Shown piece by piece: positions 1 to 5,519 of a stretch of DNA of 64,000 bases; the first letter of the stretch is position 1; every line of letters starts with the position of its first letter. The stretch covers positions 1-64,000 of the forward strand of contig PAAG01000028.1 of assembly GCA_002698785.1 (NCBI GenBank), given 5' to 3'. Below the pieces are notes generated by a model. That model was given only the letters and a program-made list of their open reading frames with translations, ran no database searches and was not told where the DNA came from. This DNA comes from Verrucomicrobiales bacterium (GTDB lineage: Bacteria; Verrucomicrobiota; Verrucomicrobiia; Verrucomicrobiales; DEV007). The position numbers and the translations under genes were made by a program.

Positions 1-141
1 CACCTCGCAGCTGATCTCGATGCATTCCGGGCATCACTCGTCGACTTCGAGCCCGAGACCGCAAACTCGAAAGTCGGCCGCTTCAAACGCAACGTCCTCT
101 TTCGCCCGGTCTGGAATCTCTACCGCAAATGGACTGCCTAG
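1..141 (+). CDS. C-terminal 46 residues of an unidentified protein (partial)
   Basis: Frame 1 is open from the first base to a TAG stop at 139-141, and the N-terminus lies outside the window. The visible peptide is mildly basic near its end (GRFKRNVLFRPVWNLYRKW). It converges with yggS, 12 bp away. I do not recognise the family. The basic, aromatic tail would suit a membrane-associated or glycosyltransferase-like protein, but that is a guess. The absence of internal stops and the fit up to the convergent neighbour are the only support for it being real. Confidence 0.5.
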   Translation, partial: HLAADLDAFRASLVDFEPETANSKVGRFKRNVLFRPVWNLYRKWTA

Positions 142-152
142 AGGTCTGCCCA

Positions 153-842
153 CTACGCTGAGTAGTTCCTCGCGCCAAAGATCGAAGAGCCCACCCTCAC
201 ATGCGTTGCCCCTTCTTCAATGGCAACGGAGAAATCATGGCTCATCCCCATGGAAAGAACAGGAAGGCCAAAACCTGACACATCCACCAGTTCGTCGCGC
301 AATTCACGTAGTCGAGAAAAGAAAGGCTTCACCTCTTCGGGATCTTCCTGGTAGGCAGGAACAGTCATCAGCCCCTCGATCGAGAGATTCTCCAAATCAA
401 GCAATCCTTCAATTTCTTCTTTCACCACTCCAACCGGAAATCCAAATTTCGCGTCATCATTCGCAACATTGACCTGCAGCAAAACTTTCGGTCGCAGATC
501 AAGCTCTCCCGCAATCCGATCGATCTGCTGAGCGAGCTTCACAGAATCCACACTGTGAATCATCCCGCACAGGGGCAAAACCTTCCTCGTCTTGTTTGAT
601 TGCAGGTGTCCGATCAAATGCCACTCTAGCGCATCTGGCATCTGTGGCACTTTCTCCAGAAGTTCCTGGACCTTGTTCTCGCCGAATACGAGTTGCCCTG
701 CCTCCACCGCTTCAGCAATATCCGACACGGGCCAGGTCTTACTCACTGCGACTAGAGTGACATCATCCACCGTGCGCCCCGCCTTCGTTGCCGCATCGGC
801 AATCTGGTTCTGCACTCGCTTAAGATTTTCAGCAATACTCAT
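153..842 (-). CDS. yggS: YggS-family pyridoxal-phosphate homeostasis protein
   Basis: This 229-residue protein has the usual length of the YggS/PROSC family, cytosolic single-domain PLP carriers that keep free PLP and amino/keto acid pools in balance. The PLP lysine is K35 in VAVSKTW. Other family signatures are FGENKVQE near residue 53, WHLIGHLQSNK, and the phosphate-binding end SMGMSHDF followed by RVGSSIFG. It starts at ATG 842, which overlaps the TGA of the GNAT gene by four bases (ATGA), so the two are probably translationally coupled. There is no sign of damage. The family call is firm. The cellular role is taken from known homologues. Confidence 0.95.
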   Translation of the reverse strand: MSIAENLKRVQNQIADAATKAGRTVDDVTLVAVSKTWPVSDIAEAVEAGQLVFGENKVQELLEKVPQMPDALEWHLIGHLQSNKTRKVLPLCGMIHSVDSVKLAQQIDRIAGELDLRPKVLLQVNVANDDAKFGFPVGVVKEEIEGLLDLENLSIEGLMTVPAYQEDPEEVKPFFSRLRELRDELVDVSGFGLPVLSMGMSHDFSVAIEEGATHVRVGSSIFGARNYSA

Positions 843-1336
843 TTCTCTTTCAAATCCGCAATACCACTACGATCAAGCCGAACGATTCGCCACTCATCGA
901 GAATTTGTCCGCCCATATTTTCGTAGAGGTCGATCGCGTTCCGATTCCAATCCAGGACAGACCACTCGTATCGACCGGCGTTACGCTCTTCAGCGATTCT
1001 GCCTACCGCTTTCAACAGCTGTTTTCCGATTCCTTTCTTTCGAAAAGCAGGCCTCACATACAAATCCTCAAGCCAGATTCCCGCGCGCCCCACAAAAGTG
1101 GAGAAAGTGGAAAAGAAAATCGCGTAGCCAATCAGTCCATCTTCCGACTCCGCAACGAGTGCTTCAGCCGCAGAATTCTCTCCAAACAAACTTTTTCGAT
1201 AATCTTCTTCCGTGGCCACTACCTGATCGAGCAAGCGCTCAAATTCGGCTAACTCCCTCACCATGTTTAAGATATCGCAAATATCGCCCTCTCTTGCCGC
1301 TCGAATGCGGATGTCAGATGTAAAAATTTCGCTCAT
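839..1336 (-). CDS. GNAT-family N-acetyltransferase
   Basis: The protein of about 165 residues shows a GNAT fold: an N-terminal IRAAREGDICDIL segment, a central beta strand with WLEDLYVRPAFR, and the acetyl-CoA loop RKKGIGKQLL (R-x-x-G-x-G/A). It ends with the usual NRNAIDLYENMGG segment. It resembles the diamine/spermidine acetyltransferase-like subgroup, but the substrate cannot be read from sequence. I place the start at ATG 1336 (MSEIF), because the longer reading from GTG 1366 would begin inside the sigma-54 promoter-like element. It overlaps yggS by 4 bp and is its likely operon leader. Confidence 0.88.
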   Translation of the reverse strand: MSEIFTSDIRIRAAREGDICDILNMVRELAEFERLLDQVVATEEDYRKSLFGENSAAEALVAESEDGLIGYAIFFSTFSTFVGRAGIWLEDLYVRPAFRKKGIGKQLLKAVGRIAEERNAGRYEWSVLDWNRNAIDLYENMGGQILDEWRIVRLDRSGIADLKEK

Positions 1337-1360
1337 TTCGACTCTGTTTTGCTCAAAACT

Positions 1361-1376
1361 TGGCACGCCCAGTGCT
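1361..1376 (+). promoter_or_regulatory. Sigma-54 (-24/-12) promoter, copy 1
   Basis: TGGCACGCCCAGTGCT has the invariant GG (1362-1363) and GC (1374-1375) separated by exactly ten bases, with the canonical TGGCACG -24 box. It points to the right, away from the GNAT gene and into the structured element. Transcription would begin near 1387. A second copy sits 314 bp downstream in front of a homologous element, which makes a chance match unlikely. Confidence 0.72.
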
Positions 1377-1386
1377 CATATAAATG

Positions 1387-1513
1387 ACCTGTCAGAAGGT
1401 CCTGAACCAGACGACAAAAGGGTTGAAACCAGAACGGCAACCCGGTTGACGACAAGTCTTTTGCAGGTTTTACGGGGGTTTTTCCTGCGCTTGTCAACCG
1501 GGTTGCCCGTTTC
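1387..1513 (+). ncRNA. Candidate sigma-54-dependent structured RNA, copy 1
   Basis: No credible gene occupies this strand. A perfect 15-bp stem (1436-1450 with 1493-1507) encloses a second hairpin whose 26-nt segment 1463-1488 (GCAGG stem, loop containing ACGGGGG, CCTGC stem) is identical in copy 2. The element follows a sigma-54 promoter and ends in a short run containing GTTTC. The outermost stem pair is G-C here and A-T in copy 2, a covariation that supports RNA structure. A small regulatory RNA is the simplest reading. A non-transcribed hairpin repeat is the main alternative. Confidence 0.5.
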
Positions 1514-1674
1514 ATTTCTGGAGATAGCGTCGAAAGGAAAAACATCATTCCTATCCAAGAGCCCCTCTTCTCTTTCCTCAAAGAAACTCGCTTTTGAACT
1601 CACTCCCGAACATCAGAGACCAAATGGACTGACCCCCAAAAAATTCAAAAATCTGATCATTCATTTTCCAGAGT

Positions 1675-1690
1675 TGGCACGCAGGGTGCT
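1675..1690 (+). promoter_or_regulatory. Sigma-54 (-24/-12) promoter, copy 2
   Basis: TGGCACGCAGGGTGCT again gives GG (1676-1677), ten bases, then GC (1688-1689). The -24 box is the same as in copy 1, while the spacer between the boxes differs. That is what selection on the two boxes would leave. The predicted transcription start is near 1701, in front of the second structured element. Confidence 0.72.
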
Positions 1691-1700
1691 CTTATAAGAT

Positions 1701-1832
1701 TCCGTCCGAAGGTCCTAGACCGGGTGACTAGAAAAGGGTTGAAACCAGAACAGCAACCCGGTTGACGAACAGTCTTAGCAGGTTTTACGGGGGTTTTTCC
1801 TGCACCACTCGTCAACCGGGTTGCTCGTTTTT
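1701..1832 (+). ncRNA. Candidate sigma-54-dependent structured RNA, copy 2
   Basis: This is the homologue of the 1387-1513 element. A perfect 17-bp stem pairs 1752-1768 with 1809-1825 and encloses the same 26-nt hairpin (1778-1803). The sequence before the stem also matches copy 1 (GAAGGTCCT, AAAGGGTTGAAACCAGAAC), with scattered substitutions and small indels elsewhere. After the stem comes CGTTTTTC, a plausible weak terminator tail. The MFS gene converges from the right and stops at 1854. Confidence 0.5.
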
Positions 1833-1853
1833 CAGGAACGAGCAATTCTGATG

Positions 1854-3350
1854 TTAGTGGCCACCGGCCCCAAGCTCCTGCGGCCGGTATCCCCCTCTCG
1901 ACTTGAAGTAGAAGAAGAGAATCAGGTAGCACACAAAAAGGAACGCTGGCAGCAAAGCCATGCGTGCGAACGTCGCCTTCTTGTATTCGTTCTGCACCCC
2001 TTTCACAACTTTCAGCTCCTCCTCCGGAAGCTCTTCTACCGCCTTCCCATTCAGACTTGGCGACGAACCGATGATGTTAGGCTCTTCTTTGCCCTGCACC
2101 TTTTGATAGATGGCCGGGTGGTCCGTCTTCAAAGTCTTATCAATGTCGGTATCCTGCCAGACTCCCATGAGCGGAGCACCTAGCACACCCATTCCGAGCA
2201 CACCAACTGCCGATACACCGTTCAGAGTCAATGCTCCCCCCTTGGGAAACTGCTCCGAAACCAGTCCAAGTGTCGTCGACCACAGAAACGTCTTACCAAA
2301 AGCATACAGCGTCGCGACGAGAACGATCACCCAACCTGCGGACTGACTGAGTAAGAGCAACCCAACCACTGCCACAGCAGCACTGATCACGAGCAAACCG
2401 ATCGGCGAGAATTTGTGGACGATCGGCCCGGCAAACCACCGTAGGATCGTCATGATCACCGAGGTATACACCAGTACCCAGGCCGCGGCTTTACCCAACT
2501 CCAGGCTGAGTAGTCCCGGCATCCATGTATCCGTTCCCAATTCTGTCGTAGCCAGGAATGGCATTGTCAGCAGAACAAACACGAACATCGGCCGTCCCAG
2601 CGATCTTGTGTAAATCCCGGCAAGAACCGCGACCACCGCTCCCGCACCGAAAACGACCGCCCAGTTTGCCTGACCAGCGATCGCCTGGTAGATCGCCATC
2701 ACCAGCAGAACGGTGAACATAAAAAATCCGAAGGCGCCAAACTCACCCAGCATCTCGCGATACCCGATTCCAGCAGCTACCCGCTCGTTCACCGGGAACG
2801 TCCGCTTTAGAATCAGAATCGTGTAGATCACCACGGGAATGAAACACATCCCGAACTTCACCTGCCAACCGATATCGAAATTGCCCAGCACCAAAGTAAA
2901 GATCGCTCCCAGGGCAATACCGGCAGGCCATCCGGCGTGGAGGATGTTTAGCCACTTCGCCTTATCCCGGCTGAAAATCGTGGCGACCACAGGATTAATA
3001 AACGCTTCCACCGTGCCGTTCCCGAGCGCCATCGTGAACGTCCCCCAGTAAAGAAGGTTGTTATCCGGCTTCGCCAACAACGTCATCGAAATCGCCAGGA
3101 AGTGGCAGACAATGGCAAACAGAGCTGCGGCTTTGTAGCCAATCTTATCAATGATCAGGCTGAAAACGATGATGCTCAGCGCAAATGGCCAGAGCCCCAC
3201 TCCCAGGATTCGGCCCTTCTGGGACTCATTCATCCCGAACTCAAGGGCGATATCGTCGATCAAGGTCGACCGAACGCCAAAAACAAACGAAGTGGCGACA
3301 AGCGCGATGAAACACGCCCAGAACAGCTTTTTATCAGTAGAATCACTCAT
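1854..3350 (-). CDS. MFS transporter (12-TM class)
   Basis: About 498 residues from ATG 3350 (MSDSTDKKLFWACFIAL) contain twelve hydrophobic spans and a long polar loop before the last one. The loop lies around residues 400-455 and is rich in E, K and S. The second-span region reads GVGLWPFALSI and is followed by IDKIGYKAAALFAI, a major-facilitator A-like loop. It looks like the nitrate/sugar-type transporters often annotated in PVC bacteria, but the substrate is not evident. The longer reading from GTG 3380 adds ten residues of poor quality and was not chosen. It converges on the second sigma-54 element, 20-30 bp away. Confidence 0.85.
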   Translation of the reverse strand: MSDSTDKKLFWACFIALVATSFVFGVRSTLIDDIALEFGMNESQKGRILGVGLWPFALSIIVFSLIIDKIGYKAAALFAIVCHFLAISMTLLAKPDNNLLYWGTFTMALGNGTVEAFINPVVATIFSRDKAKWLNILHAGWPAGIALGAIFTLVLGNFDIGWQVKFGMCFIPVVIYTILILKRTFPVNERVAAGIGYREMLGEFGAFGFFMFTVLLVMAIYQAIAGQANWAVVFGAGAVVAVLAGIYTRSLGRPMFVFVLLTMPFLATTELGTDTWMPGLLSLELGKAAAWVLVYTSVIMTILRWFAGPIVHKFSPIGLLVISAAVAVVGLLLLSQSAGWVIVLVATLYAFGKTFLWSTTLGLVSEQFPKGGALTLNGVSAVGVLGMGVLGAPLMGVWQDTDIDKTLKTDHPAIYQKVQGKEEPNIIGSSPSLNGKAVEELPEEELKVVKGVQNEYKKATFARMALLPAFLFVCYLILFFYFKSRGGYRPQELGAGGH

Positions 3351-3438
3351 AGAGACCGAAAGAGAACAAACGGAAAGCACGCATACTGGGCAATCCGTCC
3401 ACTCCTTTCAATCCCCGATTTCATGCGGTTTTGCGGGA

Positions 3439-4629
3439 TTACTTCCTCAAGTAAGCCCAGACAAACCCTGTTCGGTCTTCATTCAGGAATTCCGCCTTCT
3501 GGAAATAGAGATCTCTGAAAACCTCATTTCGCTTTTGGTTAGCCTCGTCATCCCCTTCCACATACGGCATCTGGCTAGCCTTATCCCATTTCTTCTGCCA
3601 TGCCTCACGCTTCTCTTCGAACTCGTTTTTTGACAGTCCATTAGCTATCGAAGCGAGAGCTACAGAATCCCCCAGCAGTAGGTCCGGTTTCCCGTCCTCA
3701 TTCAAATCAGTAGCCCAGACGCGCGTCGAATGCTGTGGCTTCTTCAGATCTTGCCATTTCAACAACTCGAAGCTGTTCTGGTAGCCACTTCCTTTGATCA
3801 AAGTTTGGAAGCCGGAAAACTCAGGCACTTTCCCTTCTTCGGCTATGTTCTCGGCCCACTGTGCACCACCTTGACTCGAACCACTTAACATATCCAGATC
3901 CCCGTCACCATCCCAATCCACAAGAAAGGGATCCCCGTGCGCTCCTTCGATTTTCAAAGGACCCGAGTCCGTTTCCAACATCTCCGGAACAGGGTCAAAC
4001 GCCCCCTCCCCTTGACCGGAGAACAGGTAAAAACCACCCTCAAAATTGCCCACTACCAGGTCAAGATCACCGTCGTGATCCCAATCGACTGCCCATGGTT
4101 TTGTACAAATACCTTTTACCCTTTCGTTATCTCCATTGTAGGGAATCTCCAAGGGCTTGCCATCAGTCCCTTCCAGAGGCTGCGCTTGGTTGAATTTACC
4201 TGCCCCTGCTCCCCACAAAACCTGAAACAATCCGGCCATCGGATTCCCATTTCGGGAATATGATCCAGAAAGAATATCAAGGTTTCCATCATCATTAAGA
4301 TCCACAACCTGTGGAGTCGAGCTGGTGCATCACCAGACTCCCGGAACCTCTGCAATCCTCCCTCCCGCCTCCAGCCAGCGGCCTTCTCCAAACTGTAAGC
4401 CTCCAAGATGAGGAAAAACCCGAATCTTCCCCTGAGCAAATTGCCCCACAAGTAACTCCTGTTTCCCGTCGCCATCATAATCCGCCAGACAGGGACTGGC
4501 ATACCCCGGCGACTCTACTCGGATCGGTTCTTCTCCTGCCATCAGCATGACCGGTTCTTCGAATTCAGCCGCTAGACTGCAAGTTGTAAGGGCAGCAAAA
4601 GCACCTGCCGCGACGAGTTTATCCTTCAT
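3439..4629 (-). CDS. Secreted FG-GAP/VCBS-repeat protein with in-frame TGA, predicted selenoprotein (Sec100)
   Basis: This is a 396-residue reading frame interrupted only by TGA at 4332-4330. The upstream part (residues 1-99) begins with a signal peptide (MKDKLVAAGAFAALTTCSLAA) and one FG-GAP repeat (DYDGDGKQELLVGQ). The downstream part stays in the same frame and continues DLNDDGNLDILSGS, DWDHDGDLDLVVGN, DWDGDGDLDMLSGS and DLNEDGKPDLLLGD, Ca-binding loops of a beta-propeller. The TGA lies in VPGVW-U-CTSSTPQ. From memory, homologues in PVC bacteria carry two adjacent cysteines here (GCC-x-GF-PQ), so TGA replaces a Cys and leaves a UC pair. A hairpin with a GGU loop starts 14 nt after the TGA. 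A nonsense mutation is the alternative, but the downstream coding sequence is intact. It lies 18 bp downstream of the other predicted selenoprotein. Confidence 0.78.
4299..4318 (-). promoter_or_regulatory. SECIS-like hairpin of the FG-GAP gene
   Basis: On the minus strand TCCACA-GGT-TGTGGA forms a six-pair stem with a three-base GGU loop. It is extended by GA/TC pairs around one bulged C at position 17 counted from the first base of TGA. The loop begins 20 nt after the TGA and its first base is G. Known bacterial SECIS elements need a small stem-loop within roughly 16-37 nt of the UGA with a G among the first two loop bases. The E. coli fdhF element has a similar bulge and a GGU-containing loop. 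Confidence 0.6.
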
Positions 4630-4647
4630 AAGTTCAATAATTTGAGG

Positions 4648-5175
4648 TTATTCCGCAGATTCGATGAGTTGAGAAACCTGGAAGACCAGCCGCGGTTCAC
4701 TGCCTTCCGCAAAAAGAGTCCCATCCGCTTTAAATATGCGGACAAAAGGCAAGGCTCCATTTCCACCTGGACCCGTTGACGCAAGATCGCCAAGCTCGTC
4801 ACGCCCCTCGAACTTCAGGGCCGGAAAAGGAATTTCCTGTTTCAGCAAATAATTTCGATTCGATTCTGCCGAATCGTCGTGCCCAACCAGAATGATCTGT
4901 ACGGACCGCTCGTTCTCAGGACGTTCCAAAACTTTTCTGTGGAGCGAAGCCAACTGCTTCGTAAAGGCTTTGCAAACGCCTCACCACGACGCCGAATGGT
5001 AGAATACAAAGTACTCAGGATCTCCGGTCAGCTCTACCTCCACTATCGACATCTCTTCGATCCCGACGAGCCTCCCCTTGAGAGATTCCGAGAGGTTTAC
5101 CGGATCATCAGAAAAAACATAAGGCACTGAAAACCAGACTACAAAAGACGTAGAAATAGAAAGAAAAGCCCTCAT
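4648..5175 (-). CDS. Secreted thioredoxin-like protein with in-frame TGA, predicted selenoprotein (WUGVC)
   Basis: From ATG 5175 the frame runs 175 residues with one TGA at 4983-4981. It starts with a signal peptide (MRAFLSISTSFVVWFSVPYV) and then a short linker. The active-site segment reads YFVFYHSASW-U-GVCKAFTKQL, which matches the thioredoxin/nucleoredoxin pattern SASWCxxCxxFTP with TGA at the first, nucleophilic cysteine. Downstream are the expected strand (SVQIILVGHD) and the cis-proline region (GALPFVRIFKADGTL). It is probably a periplasmic or surface thiol oxidoreductase. The gene leads an operon with the FG-GAP selenoprotein. An AGGAG lies only 2 nt before the ATG, so the exact start is uncertain (GTG 5178 is possible). 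TGA is an ordinary stop in neighbouring genes, so recoding must be local. Confidence 0.85.
4945..4961 (-). promoter_or_regulatory. SECIS-like hairpin of the thioredoxin-like gene
   Basis: The minus strand reads CGAAGC-AGTTG-GCTTCG, a perfect six-pair stem with a five-base loop. The loop starts 25 nt after the TGA and has G as its second base. This fits the published general description of bacterial SECIS elements (small stem, early loop G, 16-37 nt from the UGA). It differs in sequence from the hairpin of the next gene, as expected for elements constrained by separate coding sequences. Confidence 0.6.
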
Positions 5176-5178
5176 CAC

Positions 5179-5519
5179 TCCTACTATTGAAACGAGGGAA
5201 ACTATAGAAGGTTAGGCGGGAGATGAATTTATATCATCTTTTTACAAAGCTGTTACAAAACACCGTTCCGTGTAGCTTCTTGCCTGCACATTACCAAAGA
5301 TAGATTTTGCACTCCCAGAGAAACCGGCGGGTTTCCCACAGCCTCGATACTCTTGAAATCGCTCAAAAAATGGAGCAGATCCTGCATCCAATTGTGGAGA
5401 AATCGGGCAATTTGCAAAGATGACCCGATTGGACGGAAAATCTTCGCGTAATTACGTTGGATGCCCCGTAAAGCCGCCGATTGCGTAACAATACAGTGAA
5501 TGGAATGTTAGACGAACAG
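5179..5519. other. Divergent intergenic region
   Basis: About 340 bp lie between the selenoprotein operon (minus) and the cytochrome gene (plus). It must hold promoters for both. An AT-rich TATAAA-like box occurs on the minus strand around 5230, but I see no -35 box at good spacing and no clear RNA or operator. Confidence 0.4.

Larger units (their letters stand above)
1361..1836 (+). repeat. Tandem pair of ~160-bp direct repeats (promoter plus stem-loop)
   Basis: The two units at about 1361-1519 and 1675-1836 share most positions over about 160 bp, from the -24 promoter box to just past the stem. The ~155 bp between them is not repeated. I saw no other copy in this window. Divergence is concentrated outside the promoter boxes, the stem arms and the apical hairpin. 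Confidence 0.8.

Noticed and set aside
1333-1932. Short ORFs across the twin RNA elements on both strands
   Set aside because: They cross the inverted repeats, differ between the two copies and are broken by indels, so coding is unlikely.
4330-4629. Two separate ORFs or a broken gene at the FG-GAP locus
   Set aside because: The frame continues past the TGA with full FG-GAP repeats, no compensating indel is needed, and the downstream gene has no good start of its own.
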